Source: JANNBN01 sp031430595
Lineage (GTDB): Bacteria; Actinomycetota; Acidimicrobiia; Acidimicrobiales; JANYDT01
Assembly: GCA_031430595.1 (NCBI GenBank)
Contig: JANPBU010000021.1
Span: 9,061 to 73,060 of the forward strand
Length of the DNA: 64,000 bases
Direction of reading: 5' to 3'
The notes below the pieces were generated by a model. That model saw nothing but the letters and a program-made list of their open reading frames with translations, was not told the DNA's origin and made no database searches. A program made the translations under genes and the position numbers. Numbering within the stretch: the first letter of the stretch is position 1; each line of letters begins with the position of its first letter. Of the stretch, positions 44,099 to 53,485 are shown one piece after another.

Positions 44099-44919
44099 GC
44101 AGGAACCACCGCGATTGGTCGCACAGGCGAACCCGTTGCACCGGTCAACTTCAGCGGAATCACGACCAACATGAACTCAGAAACGTTCGCCGAGATCAAA
44201 TCGGTGAGGCGAAGTGTTTCCACGATATTGATTCCCTCGTCAACTAACAACCGTCGGTGTACTGGCAATGTGGCGTGCCCGCCACCGGGCAGGATTTGTT
44301 CGAAGGCAATAGTTTCACCCCCGGCGAGGCGCACCCCATGATCAATGATCCAGTCGGCGGCCGACACATCGGGTCCGGGTGCACCCCCGTGTTTCCCCTC
44401 GTACATTGCGCGGTTAGTCCAATGTTCAGCCCACCCTGTGCCGATTAGTAACGCATCGCCTTTTGTAACGCTGACACTCTGGCGAACACAGGCAGCATCG
44501 AGATCACCGGCGGTAACGGCTTCGCCAGGCTGTAATATATCGACCCCGCGAAGGCCCGCAATATCAAGCAACACACCACGCCCAATAAACGGAGGCACAC
44601 GTTCAATACCGAACTGGGTGAAACCTTTGGCAGTGGTTACTGAGGCTGCATCGACTTGTTCATACAAGAACCCGTCCTGACTTACGTGACACAGCGCATC
44701 GATATGCGTACCTACGTGTACGCCGGTCACGATCCAGTCGTTGGCCGCACTCCCACCATCGGAACGAACGACGTCACCGTGGCGTCGAACCAACGAATGT
44801 TGATAAATGGGGTGGTTAGGGCTTTGCGGCATCCCAACCTCGTATGCCTGCGCAAGGTCGAACACCTTCGCGCCGGAAAGTGTCGAGAAGAGTGCCTGCA
44901 TTTGGTCCACTGAGCCCAC
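44095..44919 (-). CDS. Cyclase-family metal-dependent hydrolase (kynurenine formamidase-like fold)
   Basis: 274 aa from GTG 44919, which shares a base with the upstream TAG; ATG 44901 is an alternative. The motif HVGTHIDALCHV is the HxGTHxDxxxH metal site of the family. LLIGTGWAEHW and PGPDVSAADWI follow. Family members hydrolyse amides or lactones. It is encoded between a CoA transferase and a PrpD-like protein in a coupled operon. Confidence 0.9.
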   Translation of the reverse strand: MGSVDQMQALFSTLSGAKVFDLAQAYEVGMPQSPNHPIYQHSLVRRHGDVVRSDGGSAANDWIVTGVHVGTHIDALCHVSQDGFLYEQVDAASVTTAKGFTQFGIERVPPFIGRGVLLDIAGLRGVDILQPGEAVTAGDLDAACVRQSVSVTKGDALLIGTGWAEHWTNRAMYEGKHGGAPGPDVSAADWIIDHGVRLAGGETIAFEQILPGGGHATLPVHRRLLVDEGINIVETLRLTDLISANVSEFMLVVIPLKLTGATGSPVRPIAVVPA

Positions 44920-46133
44920 TAAACGACACCCTTTGCTTGCAGCTCGGCGAGTCGTTGGGGGGTAACCCCGATGTCGGCCAGTACCGAAGCGGTGTCAGCC
45001 CCTTTTGGTCGCCCAGCCCAACGAATTGCACCAGGCGTTTGCGAAAACCGCCACATTAGATTCTGCATTCGAACCTCACCAAGTTCAGGATCTTCTACTC
45101 GGGTAAACGTATCGAGTGCCTCAAACTGAGGGTCTTCAAACATGTCGCTCACGTCATAAATCGGAGCCACAGCCGCTTCGGCTGCTTCGAACCCCGCAAT
45201 TACGTCGTCCAAGTTTCTTGCGGCAACCCAGTCGGCAACGTAACCATCGAGAAAATCAGCGCGCTGAGCACGTTCGGAACCCGACGAGAACCATGGTTCG
45301 TCAATTACTTCAGGGTGGCCAACTAACTGCATAACCCGCTCGGCGATCGAGTTTGCACTCGTAGATACCGCAACCCATTTTTCATCGAGTGTCTTGTAGG
45401 CATTGCGTGGGGCATTGTTGACGCTTCGATTGCCCATCCGCGGCTGAAGTTCGCCGAGCTGATCGTAGATAGTTGGCCCAGGACCAAGCACCGTCACGAT
45501 TGGTTCGATAATCGCCAGATCAATGATTTGACCCGTGCGTTGTGTTGTCTCACCGGAGGTCTGACGATCTCTTGCGAAGAGAGCCATCGTGACGGCGCTC
45601 GTTAATGACAACGCGCTGATCCCATCGGCCAAACCGAATGGCGGAAGCGAAGGAGGCCCGTCGGGTTCACCCGTTGATGCAGCGAAACCGCTCATTGCTT
45701 CGGCGAGAGTGCCGAACCCGGGACGATGCGACATGGGCCCGAACTGACCGAAACCGGTCACCCGGGCGAGTATCAGCCGGGGGTTTCGTTCGAATAACAC
45801 CTCGGGGCCGAGACCCCATTTTTCGAACGTACCTGGCCGAAAATTCTCGACCACCACATCGGCCGATTCAACCAGTTGCAGAAACAACACGCGACCCTCT
45901 GACGAGTTGAGATTAAGTGTGATGCATTGCTTGTTTCGGCCGAGCATCTTCCACCACAACCCAACCCCGTTCTTAGATGCGCCATGAGTTCTCACGGGGT
46001 CACCACGGGGGTGTTCAATTTTGATGACGTCGGCCCCGTGATCGCCCAGGATGGTCGCCATGAGCGGCCCTGCGATCAGAGTTGCGCAGTCAAGGACTCG
46101 AATTCCCGAAAGGGCACCAGGTGACTGCATCAA
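44919..46133 (-). CDS. CaiB/BaiF (class III) CoA transferase
   Basis: 404 aa. RVLDCATLIAGPLMATILGDHGADVIKIE opens the family fold; GRNKQCITLNL and ENFRPGTFEKWG contain the conserved core, with Asp in the usual catalytic region. It moves CoA between carboxylic acids and would activate the operon's substrate. The first gene of a three-gene coupled unit; 92 bp separate it from the divergent MDR gene. Confidence 0.92.
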   Translation of the reverse strand: MMQSPGALSGIRVLDCATLIAGPLMATILGDHGADVIKIEHPRGDPVRTHGASKNGVGLWWKMLGRNKQCITLNLNSSEGRVLFLQLVESADVVVENFRPGTFEKWGLGPEVLFERNPRLILARVTGFGQFGPMSHRPGFGTLAEAMSGFAASTGEPDGPPSLPPFGLADGISALSLTSAVTMALFARDRQTSGETTQRTGQIIDLAIIEPIVTVLGPGPTIYDQLGELQPRMGNRSVNNAPRNAYKTLDEKWVAVSTSANSIAERVMQLVGHPEVIDEPWFSSGSERAQRADFLDGYVADWVAARNLDDVIAGFEAAEAAVAPIYDVSDMFEDPQFEALDTFTRVEDPELGEVRMQNLMWRFSQTPGAIRWAGRPKGADTASVLADIGVTPQRLAELQAKGVV

Positions 46134-46225
46134 CTCAGAAGTTATCAGCCTGACTCGTAGACTGTTCCACCGAGCGGACCACTATTTCGCTGTGCGGAAC
46201 AACAATTTGAGCTGAGGGTCGAGAG

Positions 46226-47161
46226 GTGACACACTTCCAGACAATGCTTGCAGTCACCCTTACCGCCTTCGGAACACCACCAACGCTGGAAGTGATGGCA
46301 GTCGATGACCCTGTGGCAGGCCCCGGCGAGGTAGTTATTGACCTGATCGCGGCCGATGTCATCCCGCTCGACAAACAAATCGCGTGCGGATTCTTCCCGC
46401 CAGCCAAAACGGTCCCGCTTCAGGTTGGGGTTTCAGCAGTTGGCCGACGTCGAGACACAGGTCGAGTGGTTTCGGTGCAGGGTGGTCACGTCGGAATGGG
46501 TTGGTCGCGACCGGGTTGCTTTGCATCCTCATTCGTTGCGCCGATCAACGTACTCGCCGAGCTTCCCGAAGGATGTGATCCCCTCATCGCAGCTGCAGGA
46601 ACTGAAACGGCCATGACGGCCCTGCTTGTGCTTCAGGACCACGCAATTGTTCGATCCGGCGAGAAGGTTTTGGTACTTGGCGCAAACGGTGGGGTCGGTC
46701 GAGCATGCATGCAACTCGCTACCCACCTTGGGGCCGAAGTCATTGCTGCGGCCCGCCAACCAGCAACCGTTATCGCCCCGGCCGGAACCCGAATCATTGG
46801 TTACGACCAAATAGTTGGATTGGGTGCTGACGTGATTGTCGACCCTGTCGGTGGGCCCTTTTTTCAAACCGCAATCTTGGCCGGGGCGCATCGATGCCGG
46901 CATGTGTTTCTGGGGTACGGCGCTGGCGCAACGGTCGAACTCAAACTTCCGCTGTTGATGATTGCCGAGCATCGAATCTTGGGGTTTAACGAGCACGCCG
47001 TAGGCCATGAACGCGTTATGAGCGTCACGGAAGAAGCGTTGCAGTTACTGGCACAAGGCGTATTCGATCCGCTTATGGGGGCAAGTTATTCGCTGTCTGA
47101 CTCCGACGTCGCTTATGGCGCCGTCGGTACCGGTATCGGCCGAGTACTTCTTACCCCCTAG
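46226..47161 (+). CDS. MDR-superfamily (quinone oxidoreductase-like) protein
   Basis: 311 aa from GTG 46226 (ATG 46244 possible). A GroES-like N-terminal domain and a Rossmann domain with LVLGANGGVGRACMQLA are clear. No structural or catalytic Zn ligands are apparent, so it is an NADPH-type quinone/enoyl reductase. It is divergent from the CoA-transferase operon and may serve it. Confidence 0.85.
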   Translation: MTHFQTMLAVTLTAFGTPPTLEVMAVDDPVAGPGEVVIDLIAADVIPLDKQIACGFFPPAKTVPLQVGVSAVGRRRDTGRVVSVQGGHVGMGWSRPGCFASSFVAPINVLAELPEGCDPLIAAAGTETAMTALLVLQDHAIVRSGEKVLVLGANGGVGRACMQLATHLGAEVIAAARQPATVIAPAGTRIIGYDQIVGLGADVIVDPVGGPFFQTAILAGAHRCRHVFLGYGAGATVELKLPLLMIAEHRILGFNEHAVGHERVMSVTEEALQLLAQGVFDPLMGASYSLSDSDVAYGAVGTGIGRVLLTP

Positions 47162-47173
47162 AGGTAAGCGCAC

Positions 47174-48544
47174 ATGTATTTGTGGCTGAAGGCGCTCCAT
47201 ATTCTTATGGTGGTTGTGTGGCTCGGAACCGATATTGGTACGTTCGCTTCATTTAATAGAGTGCTCGACACCACGTTGTCAGTACCGACGCGACTTTCGA
47301 TGAGTCGATTGTCGAACCTGCTTGACCAGGGTCCTCGGTCGGCGCTGGTGATTCTATTGATGCTTGGGCTCACCATGACCCAGCAGGGTGGGTGGGGTTT
47401 GGCTGGTGATGCCGGTCGGCTGCTATCCGTAGCGGCGACGCTGATCGGAATTGTTTGGTTTGCGGGTATCTGGCACCAGTACTGGGTGAATCACCCTCCG
47501 CTTGGGGTAGTGAGAAGCCCTGCGCATGTTACGGCCACCTCTAGGTTTCGTACGGTTGATTTGTGGTGGCGGATTGGTGTGGCAAGTGCATTGCTTGCGA
47601 CCGCGGTGTACTCGCTCAGCAAACACAACGCAGCCCCAATCAGTGCGAATTGGTTGTCATGGAAGTTGGTACTTTTCGCTGGAATCGTTGCTGACGGTGT
47701 GCTGATTCGTCTTTTGCTTCCAAAGTTAGGCGGTGCGATTGTCGCAATCGCAACTAAAGGGTCATCGGCCGAACGCGAAGCTGACCTAGCTCGACACGGA
47801 CGAACGGCAAAGATATATGTACTTATTATCTGGGGGTTTTTAATAGCGGTGAGTGCTTTGGCAGTCATGAAACCCTCGGCTGATGTACACCTGTACGGGG
47901 TGGTCAAAACGCTGCATGTTCTTTCGATCGCAACGTGGTTCGGCGTAGATCTCGGGGTGTTTTTGTGCGCGAAATTGTCGCTTGATAGGAAGCTCAGCGC
48001 AGAGTCCCGAGCCCAGTTCGCTCGACTCTTCAGTCAACTCGACCTTGGGCCCCGAATATCGCTTCTCGTGACCGTGCCGATGGGTGTGACTCTCACGCAT
48101 CTCAGATGGGGTTGGCTGAACGGGAGATCGGGAGTGAAGGTTGGGGGTGTTGCATTGGCGGTGTTCGTGGTTGCGTGGGTGGTACTCGTCGTGCGGCAAC
48201 ATTCGCTACCGGCCCCGTACGATCGAATGTTTGCCAAGGTTGATGCCGGCCTGCGAATTGCTTTAGTGGCGGCCATGGTTGCGTTCGCAGCAGCGACCAT
48301 TCACGACAACTTGTGGATTGGCCTCAAAGCAATATTCTTTGCCGTGATGGTGCTGTGTGGTCTGTACATTCGTTACGGGCTGAAAGACTTTGGGCCAGCT
48401 TTCGCAGCCACACAGAAAGATGATGCGAGCACCGAGGTGTTTGTAAGTGCGCAGAACATAATGAAAAGTGTGTACACGCCAGTGTTTCTGATTTGGGCAC
48501 TACTCATCGTGAGCATCGTGTTGGCAACGGTGAAGCCAACGTAA
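47174..48544 (+). CDS. Internally duplicated polytopic membrane protein
   Basis: 456 aa with about ten to twelve membrane helices. Residues 3-75 (LKALHILMVVVWLGTDIGTF) and about 240-315 (VKTLHVLSIATWFGVDLGVF) are clearly related, and the LDQGPRSALVI / LDLGPRISLLV segments also repeat, so each half is one copy. The LH...WxGxDxG motif resembles DUF2269/CopD-like membrane proteins. The function is unknown. It lies 12 bp after the MDR gene. Confidence 0.75.
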   Translation: MYLWLKALHILMVVVWLGTDIGTFASFNRVLDTTLSVPTRLSMSRLSNLLDQGPRSALVILLMLGLTMTQQGGWGLAGDAGRLLSVAATLIGIVWFAGIWHQYWVNHPPLGVVRSPAHVTATSRFRTVDLWWRIGVASALLATAVYSLSKHNAAPISANWLSWKLVLFAGIVADGVLIRLLLPKLGGAIVAIATKGSSAEREADLARHGRTAKIYVLIIWGFLIAVSALAVMKPSADVHLYGVVKTLHVLSIATWFGVDLGVFLCAKLSLDRKLSAESRAQFARLFSQLDLGPRISLLVTVPMGVTLTHLRWGWLNGRSGVKVGGVALAVFVVAWVVLVVRQHSLPAPYDRMFAKVDAGLRIALVAAMVAFAAATIHDNLWIGLKAIFFAVMVLCGLYIRYGLKDFGPAFAATQKDDASTEVFVSAQNIMKSVYTPVFLIWALLIVSIVLATVKPT

Positions 48545-48557
48545 AACTCACACCGAT

Positions 48558-49877
48558 TTATGCGGTCTGCGATGTGTTTTCTTGTTTCGCAACAACAGCC
48601 ATTGCCGGTTCACCAGCTGATGAAGAGGCTTCGATATAACGTTCAGTTTTTACCCACCCGTGACGTCTGGTCACAATTCGGGCAAGTGCTTTCCAACCGG
48701 CGACATACCAAATGAGTTGAAACAACGCATAAGCGTGGGCGGTCAAAAACGTTTTGACGACACTCTGTTCGCGGGTTCGGTGACGATAGTGAAATAACAC
48801 AATCAATGCCGGGCCGAACGTGAACAGATACCAAACTACGAGCGACGTCCAGAATCGACCGCTGCTGATTGACTCTGATGACGCCAAAATTCGATAGATC
48901 AAGAACGCGTGAGCAGCGAGAATCACTACCGGCCAAACAATGCAAAGCAGTGCTGGGAATAGCAGCGAATACAACACGTCGACTGCTGCAGCAAACTTCA
49001 TTCGAGATGCCAAAATCGAAGGTATGCGCCGCCACGCCTGAAAGAGCCCTTGAACCCAACGAGTGCGTTGGCGAATCAGGCGACCGACGCTTTCCAGCCC
49101 CTGTTGCCCAACCGATGTTGAGGTAACAACTCTGAGTTCCCACCCTCTGGACAGCAATTGAAGGCCGAGATCAAGATCTTCCACTAGGCACTCAGACCAG
49201 GGCGCATCGCCGAGCTCACGAAGCGCCATAAGGCGAGTGAACTGACCGTTTCCGCCCAAACCCGATGAGCCGATTCGAGATCGGCCCTGTTGCACAAGTT
49301 CGGTGAAGCTGGTGAACTCCACATCTTGAAGGCGCCCGATCAGGCTCGACCTATTTCGGATGCGAACAAGGATTTGGCAGCCGGCAACCTGCGGGTCGAG
49401 AAACCAAGGAAGCACCCGTTCAACTGCAGTTTCGTCGATGACACCGTCGGCATCCATGACGCAAACAACCACGTTTTCGAGTGTGAGGCCGAGTTCGGTT
49501 GCCCACGAAATCAGCGACCGGTAACCGTGGTTTAGGGCCTCACCTTTGCCTTGGCGGGCGTTTGGGGAGATTCGGGTGACGAGCAATACTCGCCCCGGAT
49601 GTGCTGCGACAAACGATTCGACCTGGGCGGCCGTTGCGTCGTCGCTACCGTCATCAACAACAACCACCCGTGACTTCGCAATCGAAAGAAGCCGTTCAAG
49701 GGTTGAGGTAATGACCCGTTCTTCGTTGAGGCAGGGAACAAGAAAAATTGGAACGAGGTGAGCGACCGACCCAAATGGGGGGTGCTGGGCGCGACGTCCG
49801 GCTAAGGAAACCGAAATGAGGTAGATGAGGGACAAAACAACGACAATGTTTGCCGCCGCGGTAATGCCACTGAACAT
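48558..49877 (-). CDS. Membrane glycosyltransferase family 2
   Basis: 439 aa from ATG 49877; a longer frame to 49934 overlaps the small upstream gene. One N-terminal helix is followed by a GT2 domain: VVVDDGSDDATAAQVE, VCVMDADGVID (DxD), GGNGQFTRLMAL, LVEDLDLGLQLLSRG, and RQRTRWVQG (Q/RxxRW). Three or four C-terminal helices follow. This is the layout of processive synthases (BcsA, NodC type). The product is unknown; no PilZ domain is seen. Confidence 0.92.
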   Translation of the reverse strand: MFSGITAAANIVVVLSLIYLISVSLAGRRAQHPPFGSVAHLVPIFLVPCLNEERVITSTLERLLSIAKSRVVVVDDGSDDATAAQVESFVAAHPGRVLLVTRISPNARQGKGEALNHGYRSLISWATELGLTLENVVVCVMDADGVIDETAVERVLPWFLDPQVAGCQILVRIRNRSSLIGRLQDVEFTSFTELVQQGRSRIGSSGLGGNGQFTRLMALRELGDAPWSECLVEDLDLGLQLLSRGWELRVVTSTSVGQQGLESVGRLIRQRTRWVQGLFQAWRRIPSILASRMKFAAAVDVLYSLLFPALLCIVWPVVILAAHAFLIYRILASSESISSGRFWTSLVVWYLFTFGPALIVLFHYRHRTREQSVVKTFLTAHAYALFQLIWYVAGWKALARIVTRRHGWVKTERYIEASSSAGEPAMAVVAKQENTSQTA

Positions 49878-49896
49878 GATGTGACGATAAGGCCGA

Positions 49897-50079
49897 TCAG
49901 TCGCCGAGTGAGCGACGAGCCAACGAGCGAGCAACCACTACGAGAAGCAGTAGGACAAAGAGCACCGCAGCAGTAATAACGACACCAGCCATGCCGCCAA
50001 AGCCGTAATCAGAAAGGCCGGCCACACCGACAACGGATCCGCTTAATCCGAATGTGGCAATCGATTGCGGTGCGTACAT
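49897..50079 (-). CDS. Small single-helix membrane protein
   Basis: 60 aa from ATG 50079 (GAGG upstream). A Gly/Ser/Val-rich N-terminal part precedes one membrane helix (GVVITAAVLFVLLLLVVVAR) and a basic tail. It lies 19 bp before the glycosyltransferase start and may be an accessory subunit. No family recognised. Confidence 0.5.
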   Translation of the reverse strand: MYAPQSIATFGLSGSVVGVAGLSDYGFGGMAGVVITAAVLFVLLLLVVVARSLARRSLGD

Positions 50080-50175
50080 GTTGAGACCTCGGGGGTTCAC
50101 GCAACAGGCGCGTGGAGCGTGGGAACCTGCAAAGTGTAGACCGAAGAATTGACCCGGGAGGCGTATCAACTGGCT

Positions 50176-51084
50176 TCAAAGCGAAGCGGATGATCTCAAA
50201 AGGTAACGCTGCCCGACCCCATCGAGGGAAGTGCAAGCAGACGAACGATTGCCAAGCGTTACCATTTGACCGAAGGTATGACCACTTGTAGTGAGTTCGA
50301 GAGCAACTTCGTCCAGGTGCGGGCAATGAAACTCTACGAGAGGAAGCCCCCCAGGTAGCGGCCAGGTTGAAATATCGACGCCTTCAGATGCGCCTCCGTC
50401 GATGAAACCAAGTTGCTCAAACCGGATGGGCGACACGCCTTGATCGGCCAGCAAGCTCATTCGGCAACGATCGGGATGTGGAAGTTGAAGAAATTCGCCT
50501 AGTTCGGGGGTATCGATCACCGCATCGGCCACGAGGGTCAATCCTGCGGCACCGGTCCAGGTTGCGTTAGCTGCATCAACAGAGCCCACGATATTGACCA
50601 CCGAGTGAACTTCGCTGTGTAGCCGATCGGGAAATCGGTCCAACACGCTTGGTCTGCGCCGCGTTATGTCGACGAACACCACAATGACCCCATCGGGCCC
50701 CACACACTTACCCTCTTGTAGGTGCATCGGGCCGAACTGATAGTCAAGTTGCCCGAACGCCGTGTTTGCCCCCACTGCTGAAGCAACAGTCAATGAACGT
50801 CCCATATCGGTGGTGTAGAGATCGATTGCGTGCGGTCCCCGATCGAAGGGTCCGATTGCCGGTCGATGGCGGCTGGTTGACACCAGTCGAAGGTGGCCGG
50901 CGATCGCGTCGGGCATACACAGCAAAACTTCGGTCGTCGGTTCGGTACATCCGTAGAGGCTCACGGATTGTTCGGTGTCGAGTTGCACTCGTGATCGTTC
51001 GATGAAACCAAACGAAGTCCAAAAGGCCACACTTTCTGGAAGGTTCGTGCAACCAAGGACGCAAACCGCAGGGCTCATCAGCAT
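50176..51084 (-). CDS. VOC (glyoxalase/dioxygenase) superfamily protein, two domains
   Basis: 302 aa. Two betaalphabetabetabeta units are visible, about residues 5-135 (VCVLGCTNLPESVAFWTSFG, GPDGVIVVFVDI) and 150-295 (HSVVNIVGSVDAANATW, PLVEFHCPHLDEVALEL). The metal-binding set is not obvious. The function is unknown; a lyase, dioxygenase or binding protein is possible. ATG 51078 is an alternative start. Confidence 0.75.
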   Translation of the reverse strand: MLMSPAVCVLGCTNLPESVAFWTSFGFIERSRVQLDTEQSVSLYGCTEPTTEVLLCMPDAIAGHLRLVSTSRHRPAIGPFDRGPHAIDLYTTDMGRSLTVASAVGANTAFGQLDYQFGPMHLQEGKCVGPDGVIVVFVDITRRRPSVLDRFPDRLHSEVHSVVNIVGSVDAANATWTGAAGLTLVADAVIDTPELGEFLQLPHPDRCRMSLLADQGVSPIRFEQLGFIDGGASEGVDISTWPLPGGLPLVEFHCPHLDEVALELTTSGHTFGQMVTLGNRSSACTSLDGVGQRYLLRSSASL

Positions 51085-51114
51085 TCCCAGAGTGTTTCAC
51101 GCAAGAATCGCTCC

Positions 51115-51618
51115 ATGACAACCGAGCCGACAACCGAGCCGACAACAGAGCCGACAACAGAGCCGACGTATCCGAGTTTCAGTCGGGGCCCAGAAATAGA
51201 CGCCGAGCGGTTTATTGACGGTTTCATCGATTCGATTATTGATGAGCGAATCGCCGACATCGTGGCGGGGTACGACCCGAGCGACAACACCTACGTCTTT
51301 CTTGAAGGGCCGCGTTGGTCAACGAAAACCGGTAAACGGGTGGCGTTCGGGTGGGGTGCTTTTGTGGATTCGCCCATCAGAATGCACGCAAAGCGGTGGG
51401 TTGAAGGGCCGTTTAGTCAGATATCAGGCTCGTTAGGTTGGATAGCTGGGATCATCGATCTTGACGTGATTGCCGGAGGAAAACCTGTACAGATTCGCCT
51501 TCGGGGAACGTATGTTCTGCATGAACATTTGCCCGGTGTGTGGGGTATTGTGCATGAACACTTCAGTCAGCCGATGGCCGACCCATATGGGCTCGGTGAT
51601 TGGCTACCCCCAACCTGA
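51115..51618 (+). CDS. SnoaL-like (NTF2 fold) protein
   Basis: 167 aa. After a 12-bp tandem repeat encoding TTEP four times, the sequence has helices (FIDGFIDSIIDERIADIVAG) then beta strands ending VWGIVHEHFSQPMADPYGLG, as in SnoaL_3/DUF4440 proteins. Start at ATG 51115. A small enzyme or binding protein of unknown substrate. Confidence 0.65.
   Translation: MTTEPTTEPTTEPTTEPTYPSFSRGPEIDAERFIDGFIDSIIDERIADIVAGYDPSDNTYVFLEGPRWSTKTGKRVAFGWGAFVDSPIRMHAKRWVEGPFSQISGSLGWIAGIIDLDVIAGGKPVQIRLRGTYVLHEHLPGVWGIVHEHFSQPMADPYGLGDWLPPT
51119..51166 (+). repeat. 12-bp tandem repeat (TTEP x4)
   Basis: Four copies of CAACCGAGCCGA-type units (two end ACCGAGCCG, two ACAGAGCCG) lie right behind the start codon of the SnoaL-like gene, in frame. 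Confidence 0.8.
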
Positions 51619-51685
51619 ATCTGGTTTCGACCCCCATTTGCCCCGTTTTGGGTCGGTTGAACTCAGGCACCAAAGCTGCCGACAT

Positions 51686-53446
51686 ATGCATTCCTTGCCT
51701 GAACCATCCCCATCTTCGATACCGTTGAGTTTGTCCGACCGACTGTCGGCGGGTGTTGGCGCGCTTATCGATTTGGCTGCGATGTCGGGCACGACTGGCC
51801 CAGATCCACTCGAATTGCTTCACCTTGCGGTGCGGGCGACGGGCGCTGATCACGGTGAGTTAACGATTTTTGATGGTCGCAGGTCGCGGTGGTCAACGTT
51901 GGCCTTCGGGGCACCGATCCCGGCGTACGGTGCGAAAACCACAAAGACCACAAAAAGCGTTGAGTTGTTTCACGACGGAACCCAACTGGGCGAGTTGCTA
52001 CTGGCAGGCAACCTGACAGGCGCGCCGGCCGAAGTAGTGGCCCAGTTACTTGCCCTGTCGCTCGGATCCGTTCGCCTTATTGCCATGCTTGAGGCCGAAC
52101 TTGACGATCACGCCCATGATGCAACACACGACAATCTCACTGGCCTGGCAAACCGGGTGGCGTTCGAGGCTTCTGTAGATCGGGCGCTCACCGAAGTTTC
52201 GGCTTCGCTGGCGACGGTCGCACCAGTCATGGCGGCACTCGCCGTGCTCGACCTCAACCGCTTCAAAGAAATCAATGCCAGTTTCGGTCATGAAGTCGGT
52301 GACGAAGTTGTCGCCCAGTTTGCTCAGGCTTTGGTAGCGGCGCTTCCTGACGGCTCTACAGCCGCACGAATTGGTGGCGACTCGTTCGCTGTGCTGTTCG
52401 TCGATGTTGTCTCATTGGAAGACGCCGCGCTGCAAGCTTCAACGCTGCTCGCCACTGTCACCGGCCTTATCGAAATCGAAGAAGCTGCGCTGCATATTGA
52501 TGCGGCGATGGGCCTTGCCGTCGCCCCGCTACACGGCTCAACACGTAACCTCCTCATCCGGCGTGCCGACGTTGCTATGTACACAGCCAAAGAACGACCA
52601 GAGTCGGCAATGGAAGTATGGGCACCGAACCAGGAACGAGTCAGCCCGCGCGAGTTGGCCCTCGTCGCCGACTTGAAACGAGCACTTGCACACGACGAAT
52701 TGGCTGTCCACTATCAACCAAAGTCGACCATTGAAAGCGGTGCGATTGTTGGGTTAGAGGCACTCGTGAGATGGCATCATCCTGACCGGGGATGGATCTC
52801 GCCCGACGAACTGATTCCACTCGCCGAGCACACCGGGCTCATTGCGGAAGTCACCACATTTGTGCTGAATTCGAGCCTTCGCCAATGTGCAGAGTGGCAT
52901 CGAAGCGGTTTCATTTTGAACGTCGCCGTGAACATTCCTGCCCGCGCACTTAACGACCCCGACTTTCCGTTGGAGATTGATCAGGCGTTGCGCGAGGCCG
53001 GCCTCGACGGACGTTGGCTCACACTCGAAATCACCGAAAATCAGTTCACTTTCGATTCGCCCGTGTGTCGCGCGGTCATGAGCGAACTACGTGGTTTCGG
53101 TGTACGGCTTTCTATCGATGATTTTGGAACGGGTTATTCAACATTGTCGTATCTTGCTCGACTAGATGTCGACGAGTTGAAAATCGATAAGTCGTTTGTG
53201 TTTGACCTGGTTGCGAACCAGTCGAATGTTGCAATTGTTCGTGCGGTGGTCGAAGTGGCCGAAAGCTTCGGGTTAACTACGGTTGCCGAGGGGGTCGAAT
53301 CTCAAGATGTACTCGACCGGCTTTCTGTGTTGGGTTGCACCATGGCCCAGGGCTATCACCTCAGTCGTCCTATCCATGCTGACGCAATGACGAAATGGCT
53401 GCATCTGCGTCGCATTCCCTCCGCCACGGACGCGCTTTCTGCCTAG
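51686..53446 (+). CDS. GAF-like/GGDEF-EAL c-di-GMP phosphodiesterase
   Basis: 586 aa from ATG 51686; the frame is open from 51470 but that part overlaps the SnoaL-like gene. A GAF-like region (about 25-130) precedes a GGDEF domain with DNLTGLANRVAF and LDLNRFKEINASFGHEVGD but a degenerate signature IGGDSF (Glu to Ser), so cyclase activity is unlikely. The EAL domain is complete: LEALVRW, NIPARAL, LEITEN, IDDFGTGYS, LKIDKSF, AEGVE. It should hydrolyse c-di-GMP, perhaps with the GGDEF part as GTP sensor. A membrane cyclase lies at the left window edge. Confidence 0.9.
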   Translation: MHSLPEPSPSSIPLSLSDRLSAGVGALIDLAAMSGTTGPDPLELLHLAVRATGADHGELTIFDGRRSRWSTLAFGAPIPAYGAKTTKTTKSVELFHDGTQLGELLLAGNLTGAPAEVVAQLLALSLGSVRLIAMLEAELDDHAHDATHDNLTGLANRVAFEASVDRALTEVSASLATVAPVMAALAVLDLNRFKEINASFGHEVGDEVVAQFAQALVAALPDGSTAARIGGDSFAVLFVDVVSLEDAALQASTLLATVTGLIEIEEAALHIDAAMGLAVAPLHGSTRNLLIRRADVAMYTAKERPESAMEVWAPNQERVSPRELALVADLKRALAHDELAVHYQPKSTIESGAIVGLEALVRWHHPDRGWISPDELIPLAEHTGLIAEVTTFVLNSSLRQCAEWHRSGFILNVAVNIPARALNDPDFPLEIDQALREAGLDGRWLTLEITENQFTFDSPVCRAVMSELRGFGVRLSIDDFGTGYSTLSYLARLDVDELKIDKSFVFDLVANQSNVAIVRAVVEVAESFGLTTVAEGVESQDVLDRLSVLGCTMAQGYHLSRPIHADAMTKWLHLRRIPSATDALSA

Positions 53447-53485
53447 CTGCGTGTAACACTGGTTGTCCCTTCCAACTGGTGTGCG

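Noticed and set aside
51470..51685. N-terminal extension of the GGDEF-EAL protein
   Set aside because: It overlaps the SnoaL-like gene out of frame for 149 bp and carries no domain.
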